This document shows, piece by piece, positions 37,199-44,920 of a stretch of DNA of 64,000 bases (its first letter is position 1; each line of letters opens with the position of its first letter). Location of the stretch: NCBI GenBank assembly GCA_902597795.1, contig CACJZA010000003.1, forward strand, positions 1 through 64,000. Reading direction: 5' to 3'. The stretch comes from an uncultured Alphaproteobacteria bacterium. Lineage in GTDB: Bacteria > Pseudomonadota > Alphaproteobacteria > HIMB59 > GCA-002718135. The notes under the pieces were generated by a model. It was not told the origin of the DNA, searched no databases, and was given only the letters and a program-made list of their open reading frames with translations. The position numbers and the translations under genes are program-made.

Positions 37199-37593
37199 AG
37201 TTTTATCTTAAGTTTTTTTTGTATATTTTTAATTTTTGTAAGATCTACTACATCAAAATTTGGATTTAATAAAACCTTATTTTTTTTAGCAATTTGATTA
37301 ATTTTATTTAAGATGATTTTATTATTTTTTAATTTTAAATAATCAATATTTTCATGAGTTAATAATATACTAAGACCTTGATCATAGCCTGAGTCGATAA
37401 AAAACTTAATATTGTGTGTCTTATATTTATTTTTAATATGGTTTATTAACGTTCTAAGCCACTCTATCCCAAAACCTTTAATTAAAAAATATTTTATAAA
37501 TATGATCGAAGTTTTGAACTTTGATTTTCGAAATTCTATTAAATTTTCAATTTGTATTAGTGTCGATACTGCAAAACAGATTTTTTTAGGCAC
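37195..37593 (-). CDS. Hypothetical protein between gap and efp
   Basis: This 132-residue, Lys/Ile-rich, probably soluble alpha/beta protein shows regular alternation of strands and helices (FAVSTLIQIENLIEFRK, HNIKFFIDSGYDQGLSILL, KKNKVLLNPNFDVVDL), suggesting a small Rossmann- or half-barrel-like fold. I see no catalytic motif and no signal peptide. It is embedded in the tkt-gap-efp-suhB operon: its start is directly beside the gap stop and its stop overlaps efp by 4 bases, so it is surely translated. In many alphaproteobacteria pgk and fba occupy this stretch. It is neither of these; it could be a decayed (thiE-like) barrel, but that is a guess. Confidence 0.7.
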   Translation of the reverse strand: MPKKICFAVSTLIQIENLIEFRKSKFKTSIIFIKYFLIKGFGIEWLRTLINHIKNKYKTHNIKFFIDSGYDQGLSILLTHENIDYLKLKNNKIILNKINQIAKKNKVLLNPNFDVVDLTKIKNIQKKLKIKL

Positions 37594-38597
37594 TAAATAA
37601 ATTTTTTAAGATTAACCATAGTGTCTACCATTCTATTTGAGAATCCCCATTCATTATCATACCAAGATAAAACTCTGCAGAATTTATCTTTGACAACTTG
37701 TGTTTGACTCATATCAAATACAGAACTGCTTGAATTATGATTAAAATCAATTGAAACCAGAGGTAATGAGTTTGTTGTTAGTATTCCATTTAATTTTTTA
37801 GTTTTTGAAGCTTGAAGAACTATAGAATTAATTTTTTCTGGGCTAGTTTTTTTCTTACTTACAAATGTAAGATCTATAAGTGAGACATTAGGAGTAGGTA
37901 CTCGAATAGCTGTTCCATCTAGTTTACCTTTTAATTTTGGTAAGACTAGACTCAAAGCCTTTGCTGCTCCTGTAGAAGTTGGAATCATTGACTCAGCTGC
38001 AGCCCTTGCTCTTCTAAAGTCAGAATGGGTTTGATCAACAGTTCTTTGATCACCCGTGTAACTATGAATTGTTGTCATGAAACCACTTTCAATTCCTAAT
38101 TTTTCATCAAGAACCATAGCTAAAGGAGCAAGACAGTTAGTAGTACAAGATCCGTTTGAAATTACGTTATGATTTTTTTTAATGGTATCGTTATTTACAC
38201 CTTGAACAATTGTGGCATCTACATTTGAAGCTGGTGCTGAAATAATAACTTTTTTTGCTCCTGCATTTAAATGAGAAATCGCCTTTTCTTTTGAAGTAAA
38301 AACACCACTACATTCAAGAACAACATCTACCTTGAGTGATTTCCAAGGAAGGTTATTTGGATCTCTTTCGGAATAAAAATTAATTTTATGTTTACCAATT
38401 TTTAATCCATTTTTGATTGAGCTAATCTCATCTTTAAGAATACCGTGAACACTGTCATATTTAAGTAAGTGTGCACTGCTCTCAACACTTCCTAGTTCAT
38501 TAATAGCTACAATATTAATATCTTTAGGATTTTTTTCTAATAAAGCTCTAAAAACAAGTTTTCCAATTCTCCCAAATCCATTTATTGCAACTTTCAT
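37593..38597 (-). CDS. gap: Glyceraldehyde-3-phosphate dehydrogenase, type I
   Basis: The 334-residue protein has the NAD(P)-binding start VAINGFGRIGKLVFRALL, the active-site SNGSCTTNCLAPLA with catalytic Cys151, and HSYTGDQRTVD. RRARAAAESMIPTSTGAAKA and the closing WYDNEWGFSNRMVDT are also present. It catalyses the phosphorylating oxidation of glyceraldehyde-3-phosphate in central carbon metabolism, in either direction. A good Shine-Dalgarno (AAGGAGA) precedes the ATG. It lies 11 bases after tkt. No pgk gene follows, which is unusual for this locus. Confidence 0.97.
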   Translation of the reverse strand: MKVAINGFGRIGKLVFRALLEKNPKDINIVAINELGSVESSAHLLKYDSVHGILKDEISSIKNGLKIGKHKINFYSERDPNNLPWKSLKVDVVLECSGVFTSKEKAISHLNAGAKKVIISAPASNVDATIVQGVNNDTIKKNHNVISNGSCTTNCLAPLAMVLDEKLGIESGFMTTIHSYTGDQRTVDQTHSDFRRARAAAESMIPTSTGAAKALSLVLPKLKGKLDGTAIRVPTPNVSLIDLTFVSKKKTSPEKINSIVLQASKTKKLNGILTTNSLPLVSIDFNHNSSSSVFDMSQTQVVKDKFCRVLSWYDNEWGFSNRMVDTMVNLKKFI

Positions 38598-38608
38598 ATT
38601 TCTCCTTT

Positions 38609-40585
38609 TTATAAACTTTTAATTATTTTTTCAATTAAGTAATCATCTGTTATCTTAAAGTGCTTATATAAATCTTTGTATGGACCACTTTCACCAAAAG
38701 TTGACATGCCAACAAAATTTTCATTTTTAATATATTTTTCCCAACCATTTATTACTCCAGCCTCAATAGCAAAAATCGGTTTATTTCCTAAAATTTCATT
38801 TTTATAACCATCATCATTTTTCTCAAACAATTCAAATGAAGACATGCTTACAACTCTTATCTTTAAATTATTGTTTTCAAAAAGTTTATTTGATGCAGAG
38901 CAAGCAATCTCAACTTCAGAACCAGAAGATAAAATTGTTGCATCATATTCTTTAAAATCTCTTATTTTATATGCACCTTTATTTACAAGATTTTCTTTTC
39001 GATTATCTTTTTGTAACATTGGTAGGTTTTGTCTTGTTAAAACTAAGATTGTTGGTCCAGTATTGTTTATTGCACATTCCCATGCTTCTATAGTTTCAAT
39101 AATATCACAAGGCCTAATGACTGTTAAATTTGGTATAGCTCTTAAAGACGCAAGATGTTCAACTGGTTGATGGGTTGGCCCATCTTCTCCTAATCCTATT
39201 GAGTCATGCGTCATTACATAAATAACTGGTATATTCATAATAGCTGATAACCTAATTGAAGGTCTGCAATAATCGGTAAATACCAAAAACGTCCCTCCAT
39301 ATGGAATTAAACCTTTATGTAAAGCAATGCCATTCATTACTCCAGCCATTCCATGTTCTCTGATGCCGTAATGAATATAATTTCCATTAAAATTATTAGA
39401 TGTAATTACATTCATATCTTTTGCCTTAGTGTTATTTGATCCAGTAAGATCAGCAGATCCACCAATAAGATTTTTTTGATAGTTTGAAATTAAATTTAGC
39501 GTTAGCTCACTCGATTTTCTTGAAGCACAATTTGTTTTGTCATTAAAATGTTCAGATTTTAATTCAACTAATTTTTCTGGAATTTGATGATCAATTTTTT
39601 GATAAAAACTATCTTTAAAATTTTTACTTTCAATTAATTCTTTGTTTTTTGATAACCACGAATTTCTTGATTCTTCATTTCTTTTATAGAAACTTCTCCA
39701 CTCACGTAATAAATCATCTGGAATTTCAAACGGCGAATAATTCCATTCTAATTTTTTTCTTGTTAAACTTATTTCCTCTTCACCAAGAGGTGAACCATGT
39801 GATGAAGCTGAACCCTCTTTGTTTGGAGAGCCAAAACCAATTTTAGTTTTACAAGATATAATTGTTGGACCATCATTTTTTTTTGCTTGAATTATAGCTT
39901 CATCAATTTCCTCATATTTATGACCATCTATTTCAATTATGTTCCAATTATAAGCTTCAAATCTTTTTTTCACATTGTCTGAAACTGAAAGATCTGTTGA
40001 TCCATCTATGGAAATAGAATTATTATCAAAAAACATTATAAGTTTATTTAATTTTAAATGTCCTGCGAGACTACACGCTTCATGACTTAAACCTTCCATT
40101 AAGCATCCATCTCCAGCAAAAACATAAGTGTAATGATCGAATAATTCTTCTCCATAATTATTTGATAATTTTTTTTCCGCTAGCGCCATTCCAACTGCAT
40201 TTGCTAAACCTTGAGACAAAGGTCCAGTAGTTGTTTCTATTCCTTCTGCACTTCCGTATTCTGGGTGACCTGCAGTTTTATTATGTAATTGTCTAAAATT
40301 TTTAATTTGATTTATGTCTATGTCTTTATATCCTGTTAGATACAAACAAGAGTATAAAAGCATTGAGCCATGACCATTTGAAATAATTAATCTATCTCTA
40401 TCAATCCACTCCGGATCGTTCGGGTTAAACTTTAAATGATTTTTATAAAGAATTGTTGCGATGTCTGCCATACCCATAGGCATACCAGGATGACCAGATT
40501 TTGCTTTTTCCACTGCATCCATTGATAAAAATCTAATACAATTTGATAATTGTCTTAGATTGTTGATATTATTTAAATTATTCAA
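38609..40585 (-). CDS. tkt: Transketolase
   Basis: The 658-residue thiamine-diphosphate enzyme shows FLSMDAVEKAKSGHPGMPMG, GPLSQGLANAVGMALAEK, the ThDP motif GDGCLMEG followed about 30 residues later by N-N (FFDNNSISIDG), and GGSADLTGSNNT. The Pyr-domain YGIREHGMAGVMNGIALHKG and THDSIGLGEDGPTHQP complete the set. It shuttles two-carbon units between sugar phosphates in the pentose phosphate pathway. tkt-gap adjacency is standard in alphaproteobacteria. The gene diverges from the zapA operon with an 85-base gap. Confidence 0.97.
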   Translation of the reverse strand: MNNLNNINNLRQLSNCIRFLSMDAVEKAKSGHPGMPMGMADIATILYKNHLKFNPNDPEWIDRDRLIISNGHGSMLLYSCLYLTGYKDIDINQIKNFRQLHNKTAGHPEYGSAEGIETTTGPLSQGLANAVGMALAEKKLSNNYGEELFDHYTYVFAGDGCLMEGLSHEACSLAGHLKLNKLIMFFDNNSISIDGSTDLSVSDNVKKRFEAYNWNIIEIDGHKYEEIDEAIIQAKKNDGPTIISCKTKIGFGSPNKEGSASSHGSPLGEEEISLTRKKLEWNYSPFEIPDDLLREWRSFYKRNEESRNSWLSKNKELIESKNFKDSFYQKIDHQIPEKLVELKSEHFNDKTNCASRKSSELTLNLISNYQKNLIGGSADLTGSNNTKAKDMNVITSNNFNGNYIHYGIREHGMAGVMNGIALHKGLIPYGGTFLVFTDYCRPSIRLSAIMNIPVIYVMTHDSIGLGEDGPTHQPVEHLASLRAIPNLTVIRPCDIIETIEAWECAINNTGPTILVLTRQNLPMLQKDNRKENLVNKGAYKIRDFKEYDATILSSGSEVEIACSASNKLFENNNLKIRVVSMSSFELFEKNDDGYKNEILGNKPIFAIEAGVINGWEKYIKNENFVGMSTFGESGPYKDLYKHFKITDDYLIEKIIKSL

Positions 40586-40635
40586 ATACTTACCTTTATG
40601 GTTGATATAAAATTATTTAATATGGTTTCATTACA

Positions 40636-40664
40636 GTGACAATTATAAAATTACAAACTATAAA
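40636..40664 (+). promoter_or_regulatory. Candidate sigma-70 promoter for the zapA-fau-yebC operon
   Basis: GTGACA (40636-40641) and TATAAA (40659-40664) are separated by exactly 17 bases, giving five-of-six matches to each consensus hexamer. Transcription would begin about at the ATG at 40671, implying a leaderless or nearly leaderless message. No Shine-Dalgarno is visible upstream of that ATG, which fits. It is read by eye in very AT-rich DNA, so it remains tentative. Confidence 0.38.
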
Positions 40665-40670
40665 ATTATA

Positions 40671-40859
40671 ATGGAAATACAAAAAAAAATTACAGTTCTA
40701 AGCGAAAACTTAAATAATCTAAGATCAGCTTTAGAAGATTTTAGGGATCATCATATTTCCAAAAAAGAAAAAATTAAAAATCTTGAAAATGAAATTAAAA
40801 ATTTACGAAAACAAATGTCCGAGTATATTGATGAATTGGAACTTCTAATTAAGAAATAA
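40671..40859 (+). CDS. Small coiled-coil protein upstream of zapA (DUF4164-like position)
   Basis: The 62-residue protein is one continuous heptad-patterned coiled coil (LSENLNNLRSALEDFRD, then ENEIKNLRKQM), with no signal or membrane segment. Many alphaproteobacteria carry a similar small coiled-coil gene (DUF4164 in rhizobia) between tkt and zapA, so position rather than sequence suggests the match. A part in Z-ring assembly beside ZapA, like ZapB in enterobacteria, is conceivable. Its stop is 2 bases before the zapA ATG. Confidence 0.68.
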   Translation: MEIQKKITVLSENLNNLRSALEDFRDHHISKKEKIKNLENEIKNLRKQMSEYIDELELLIKK

Positions 40860-40861
40860 TT

Positions 40862-41281
40862 ATGCCTTTTTATAAGACAAAAATTTTAAATAGAGAAATA
40901 TCATTAGAATATGAAAAAAAAGATGAAAAAAAAATAATAGATTCAATAAATTTAATTAATGAAAAAATTGATGATAAATTACAAAATCCAAAATATTCTA
41001 ATGGAAAAATAAGTGATACTATATTGTTATCACTTCTCTCTATTGAGCTTCAAGCAGAGCTTTCAGAAAAATTAAATATAGAAAGAAGTTCAGAAGTAAA
41101 CGATACCAAGAAACAAGAATATCTAAAGAACAATTTAGAACTTAAAGACAAAATACTAAAACTACAAAATGAAAAAAAAATTTTAGAAGAAGAAAAATTG
41201 AAATTAGATCAAGAATTTGATGAAATAAATAAAAATGTAGAAGGTTTAATTAATATAATTAAGAATTCTTATTATGAATAA
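40862..41281 (+). CDS. zapA: Cell division protein ZapA
   Basis: The 139-residue protein has the ZapA head (ILNREISLEYEKKDEKKIIDSINLINEKI, in pieces) and a long C-terminal coiled coil (about 62-135). ZapA is a cytosolic tetramer that bundles FtsZ filaments at the division site. The C-terminal coiled coil is longer than in E. coli ZapA (109 residues). The neighbours fau, ymdB-like and yebC give the standard alphaproteobacterial order. It overlaps fau by 8 bases, too tightly for a 6S RNA gene, which in some bacteria lies at this junction. Confidence 0.82.
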   Translation: MPFYKTKILNREISLEYEKKDEKKIIDSINLINEKIDDKLQNPKYSNGKISDTILLSLLSIELQAELSEKLNIERSSEVNDTKKQEYLKNNLELKDKILKLQNEKKILEEEKLKLDQEFDEINKNVEGLINIIKNSYYE

Positions 41282-41855
41282 TATTAAAGATGAAAAATCA
41301 ATTATCAGAAAAAAACAAAAAATTATAAGAGATAAGATTTTTAATAATAAACCATCTCATTTTGCTTTAACTTTGTTTAATGACCTTTTTGAAAAAATTA
41401 ACTTTCAAGAAATTAATATAGTTTCTAGTTTTATTTCTATAAATTCTGAGATAAATACAAGAGAGCTTAACAATCTTATCTTTATTAAAAATAAAATTTT
41501 ATGTCTCCCTGTAATTGAAAAAAAAAATAGTCATTTAATCTTTAAGCAATTTAAGATTGAAGAGAATTTTGTAAAAGGACATATGAATATATTAGAGCCT
41601 CAAAATAAAAATAAAATTTTAAATCCTGAATTAATTTTTGTACCTTGTTTAGCTTTTGATAATAAGGGAAATAGATTAGGTTATGGTGGAGGTTATTATG
41701 ACAGGACTTTTGCTCATTTAAATAAAATCAATCATAGTTTCATCTCTGTAGCCTATGCATATGAAGAACAAAAGTTAGATTACATACCCATAGACAAATT
41801 TGATTTTAAAGTGGATTATGTTATTACTGAGAAAAATTTATATAGTTTTCAATGA
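41274..41855 (+). CDS. fau: 5-formyltetrahydrofolate cyclo-ligase
   Basis: The 193-residue enzyme has the N-terminal SIIRKKQKIIRDKI helix, VSSFISINSEINTREL, and the signature VPCLAFDNKGNRLGYGGGYYDR in which the glycine/tyrosine-rich loop binds ATP and folate. It converts 5-formyl-tetrahydrofolate and ATP to 5,10-methenyl-tetrahydrofolate, clearing a dead-end folate. That is useful in an organism running heavy one-carbon flux like the sox/fhs region here, though the gene is part of the ordinary zapA operon. It overlaps the next gene by 4 bases. Confidence 0.94.
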   Translation: MNNIKDEKSIIRKKQKIIRDKIFNNKPSHFALTLFNDLFEKINFQEINIVSSFISINSEINTRELNNLIFIKNKILCLPVIEKKNSHLIFKQFKIEENFVKGHMNILEPQNKNKILNPELIFVPCLAFDNKGNRLGYGGGYYDRTFAHLNKINHSFISVAYAYEEQKLDYIPIDKFDFKVDYVITEKNLYSFQ

Positions 41856-42643
41856 AAATTCTTTTTATAGGTGATATTGTCGGTAAGGCGTCACGAAAAA
41901 AAATTAAAGAAATTATCCCAACACTCAAATCTAAATACAATACAGATATGATTATTGCTAATGGTGAGAATGCTACTTCTGGTTATGGAATTTCAAAAAA
42001 GGATGCAGAAGAATTATTTTCTGGCGGAATTGATCTACTTACACTTGGGAATCATGCATGGGATCAAAGAGATATGTTATCTTACATTGAAGAAAATCCA
42101 AAAATAATCAGAGCTTTGAATTATCCTGAGGGGGTTCCTGGAAAAGGATATTATAAGCTTGAACTTTTAAATGGAAAAAAAATTATTGTAGTACAAGTAA
42201 TGCTCAGATTATTTATGAATTTATCATTAGATGATCCTTTTAAAGGCATAATTGAATTTCTTCAAAAAGAGAAGTTAGGCAGTACATGTGATGCGATAAT
42301 TATTGATATGCATGGTGAAGCAACTTCTGAAAAAAAGGCATTTGGATATTATGTTGATGGACAAGTTACGGCAGTTTTAGGCACACATACTCATGTGCCA
42401 ACGGCAGACAGCGTTATTTTACCTAAAGGTACAGCCTATCAAACAGACGTGGGGATGTCAGGTGATTATAATTCAATAATTGGTTTTGATATAAATAATC
42501 CAATACATGGATTTGTTAAGGGGTACAGGGCAGAAGGTAGATTTACACCTGCCACTGAAAACATAACAGTATGCGGTGCTTTAATAGAGATTGATACTAA
42601 TACTGGTTTAGCTAAAAATATCACCCCAATTCAAGAGACATAA
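41852..42643 (+). CDS. TIGR00282/YmdB-like metallophosphoesterase
   Basis: The 263-residue protein matches YmdB-type phosphodiesterases. It has ILFIGDIVGKASRK (metal ligand Asp), ANGENATSGYGIS (Glu/Asn ligands), LGNHAWDQRD (Asn-His), IDMHGEATSEKKAFGYYVDG, GTHTHVPTADS (His pair) and TDVGMSGDYNSIIG. All presumed metal ligands are present. The family's N-L-x-G-R strand reads QVMLR here, a local departure away from the metal site. YmdB hydrolyses 2',3'-cyclic nucleotides in Bacillus; the role in alphaproteobacteria is unclear. It lies between fau and yebC in the conserved order. Confidence 0.92.
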   Translation: MKILFIGDIVGKASRKKIKEIIPTLKSKYNTDMIIANGENATSGYGISKKDAEELFSGGIDLLTLGNHAWDQRDMLSYIEENPKIIRALNYPEGVPGKGYYKLELLNGKKIIVVQVMLRLFMNLSLDDPFKGIIEFLQKEKLGSTCDAIIIDMHGEATSEKKAFGYYVDGQVTAVLGTHTHVPTADSVILPKGTAYQTDVGMSGDYNSIIGFDINNPIHGFVKGYRAEGRFTPATENITVCGALIEIDTNTGLAKNITPIQET

Positions 42644-42722
42644 TTTACATATATTAGACACATTTATCTAATATTTTATATCTTTACTAACATCGGATTA
42701 AATATTTATAAATCTACTCGTA

Positions 42723-43472
42723 ATGGCAGGGCACTCGAAATTTAAAAATATTATGCATCGTAAAGGTGCTCAAGATAAAAAAAGAGCAAAAGTTTTCTCA
42801 AGACTTGGAAGAGAAATTTCTGTTGCTGTCAAAGTAGGAGGTGAAGATATTGAGAGTAATATTAGATTAAGATCTGCAATTTCGTCGGCCAAGTCACTCA
42901 ATATGCCAAAAGATAATATTGAGAGAGCAATAAAAAAAGGTCAAGGAAATGATCCCGATAGTAATTATGAAGAAGTAAGATATGAAGGATATGGCCCAGA
43001 AGGTATTGCAATAATAGTTGAGGCACTTACAAATAATAAAAATAGAACAGCTGCTGAAATTAGGTCCTCTTTTAGTAAATATGGAGGTAATTTGGGTGAA
43101 ACAGGAAGTGTTAGTTTTGGTTTTGATAGATTTGGAAATATCACTCTTGATAAAAACTTAGTAAAAGAAGATCAACTCTTAGAATTTCTTATTGAAAATA
43201 ATAGTGAAGATTATGAAATTAATGAAACAGAATATTCAATATACTGTGATCAAAACCATTTGCATGAACTTAATGATAAATTAATTAAACAGTATGGTCA
43301 GACTAACTCTGCAAATTTAATTTGGAAAAGTAAAAATAATATAAATATTGGAAAAGATACAGCAGACAAATTATTTAAATTACTTGAAGTTTTAGAAGAC
43401 AACGACGACGTACAAGTTGTATCATCAAATTTTGAAATTGATGATAATGTTTTATCTTCACTGACAGCCTAA
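42723..43472 (+). CDS. yebC: YebC/PmpR/TACO1 family regulatory protein
   Basis: The 249-residue protein starts MAGHSKFKNIMHRKGAQDKKRAKVF in family fashion (here MAGHSKFKNI, then KGAQDKKRAKVF). It has SLNMPKDNIERAIKKG, YEGYGPEGIAIIVEALTNNKNRT, SFSKYGGNLGETGSVSF and the C-terminal DDVQVVSSNFEI. YebC proteins have been treated as DNA-binding regulators and more recently as ribosome-associated factors that help translate proline stretches. In many alphaproteobacteria ruvC follows; here a small putative nuclease gene does (14-base gap). Confidence 0.96.
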   Translation: MAGHSKFKNIMHRKGAQDKKRAKVFSRLGREISVAVKVGGEDIESNIRLRSAISSAKSLNMPKDNIERAIKKGQGNDPDSNYEEVRYEGYGPEGIAIIVEALTNNKNRTAAEIRSSFSKYGGNLGETGSVSFGFDRFGNITLDKNLVKEDQLLEFLIENNSEDYEINETEYSIYCDQNHLHELNDKLIKQYGQTNSANLIWKSKNNINIGKDTADKLFKLLEVLEDNDDVQVVSSNFEIDDNVLSSLTA

Positions 43473-43486
43473 TGAAAGGAATATAG

Positions 43487-43780
43487 ATGCCTGATAAAGC
43501 CTGGAAAAAAAGAGAAAGAGATGTTGCAAATTATTTTAATGGGAAAAGGACACCTTTGAGCGGGGGTAATGGTAAAGTAACAAGAGCTGATGTAATTCAT
43601 GAAGACTTATTTATAGAATGTAAATTAAGAGCAAAGCATACAGCAATTAGTTTATGGGATGATACTGCAAAGCTTGCCAAAGAGGAGGGTAAGACACCAG
43701 TAATAGCTTTATGTGAAAAAAATAGACCAGGGTTTTGGGTTATGGTTCATAGTAGCGATCTTGAAAAAATTAAAAAATAA
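43487..43780 (+). CDS. Putative PD-(D/E)XK nuclease, Hjc resolvase-like
   Basis: The 97-residue soluble protein has a nuclease-like core: an N-terminal helix with Glu10 (KKRERDVANYF), the R21-T-P-L-S25-G26 loop, T-R-A-D35, and the F-I-E44-C-K46 strand. This E, S-G, D, E-x-K spacing is that of archaeal Hjc-type Holliday junction resolvases and related phage nucleases. A helix (about 55-67), the strand PVIALCEK (71-78) and GFWVMVHSSDL complete a small alpha/beta fold. It sits exactly between yebC and tolQ, where ruvC-ruvA-ruvB often lie. A Shine-Dalgarno-like AAAGGAA precedes the ATG. Resolvase function is inference; a generic PD-(D/E)XK endonuclease is the fallback. Confidence 0.7.
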   Translation: MPDKAWKKRERDVANYFNGKRTPLSGGNGKVTRADVIHEDLFIECKLRAKHTAISLWDDTAKLAKEEGKTPVIALCEKNRPGFWVMVHSSDLEKIKK

Positions 43781-43785
43781 TTACT

Positions 43786-44499
43786 ATGGCAGATATAAAT
43801 AGTGCAAATTTATCGACAGAAGCTCCAGATTTTTCAATGCTTGCTTTATTTATGCAAGCTGACCTTGTTGTAAAATCAGTAATTATAATTTTAATTTTAG
43901 CCTCTTTATATTCTTGGAATGTAATTATTTCAAAAATTTTAAGAATCAGACAATTAAAAAAACTTGAAAAAGAATTTGAAGATATTTTTTGGTCTGGAAA
44001 TTCATTTGAAGATTTATATGAAACTTTAAATTTCAATCAGACAGACCCAAAGTCAAAGTTATTTTGTGCTGCAATATTAGAGTGGAAAAAAAGTAAATCT
44101 CAATATGAAAATGATACTTCAGATATAAATTCTTTAAAGGATAGAATGATGAGATCAATGACAGTTGTTTTTAATAAAGAAAGTGAAAATGTTGAGAGAA
44201 ATTTAACATTTCTTGCAACTGCCGGATCAACTGCACCTTTTATAGGATTATTTGGAACAGTTTGGGGAATAATGAATAGCTTTAAATCTATTGCAATAGC
44301 TCAAAATACAAATTTAGCAGTAGTTGCACCAGGTATCGCAGAGGCTCTATTTGCAACAGCTCTAGGTCTTTTTGTAGCTATACCAGCCGTAGTTGCGTAT
44401 AACAAAATTTCTAACGATTTATCAAAATACTTTATATCTTTGGAAACATTCATGGATGAGTTCTCAACAATTTTTTTTAGACAGTTAGAGAAAAAATAA
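43786..44499 (+). CDS. tolQ: Tol-Pal system proton channel protein TolQ
   Basis: The 237-residue inner-membrane protein has three helices in MotA/TolQ/ExbB style: one near 28-46, then a cytosolic loop, then the pair with LATAGSTAPFIGLFGTVWGIMNSF (about 145-168) and APGIAEALFATALGLFVAIPAVVAYN (about 184-209). TolQ pentamers with TolR use proton motive force to energise TolA, which keeps the outer membrane closed during division. It starts 5 bases after the small nuclease gene and runs straight into tolR. Confidence 0.97.
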   Translation: MADINSANLSTEAPDFSMLALFMQADLVVKSVIIILILASLYSWNVIISKILRIRQLKKLEKEFEDIFWSGNSFEDLYETLNFNQTDPKSKLFCAAILEWKKSKSQYENDTSDINSLKDRMMRSMTVVFNKESENVERNLTFLATAGSTAPFIGLFGTVWGIMNSFKSIAIAQNTNLAVVAPGIAEALFATALGLFVAIPAVVAYNKISNDLSKYFISLETFMDEFSTIFFRQLEKK

Positions 44500-44500
44500 A

Positions 44501-44920
44501 TTGATTACTCCAAATAATACTAACAAACGTAGGAAACAAAGGTACACTCAAATGAGTGAAATTAATGTTACACCTTTTGTAGATGTTATGCTTGTTTTAC
44601 TTATTGTTTTTATGGTTACTGCACCTCTTTTAACAGTTGGAATAAAGGTTGATTTGCCCAAGGTTGAGGCAACTGCACTAACTGATATTAAAGATCCAAT
44701 TGAGATTACTATTAATTTAGAAGGTGATATTTATATAGGAGAATCAAAAGTTGAAGTTGAAAACTTAATTCCTAGATTAAATGCAATTACAGAGCAAAAT
44801 ACAGAAGCAAGAATTTATGTTAGAGGAGATCGCGTAGTAGCATATGGAAGAATTATGGAAATTATGGCAACAATAAATTCAGCAGGTTACGTAAAAGTTG
44901 CTTTAATTACTCAACAATAA
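44501..44920 (+). CDS. tolR: Tol-Pal system protein TolR (ExbD/TolR family)
   Basis: Translation probably begins at a TTG one base after the tolQ stop; the next Met (residue 18, MSEINVTPFVDVM) would delete the cytosolic N-terminus. The 139-residue protein has the single helix VDVMLVLLIVFMVTAPLL with the proton-relay Asp in P-F-V-D-V, and a periplasmic domain ending VKVALITQQ. It pairs with TolQ as the stator. It abuts tolA directly: the tolA ATG follows its stop without a gap. Confidence 0.93.
   Translation: MITPNNTNKRRKQRYTQMSEINVTPFVDVMLVLLIVFMVTAPLLTVGIKVDLPKVEATALTDIKDPIEITINLEGDIYIGESKVEVENLIPRLNAITEQNTEARIYVRGDRVVAYGRIMEIMATINSAGYVKVALITQQ

Noticed and set aside
40586-40670. The 85-base tkt-zapA gap as a possible tRNA or 6S RNA site
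   Set aside because: No cloverleaf, CCA end or long 6S-like stem; only the candidate promoter is visible.
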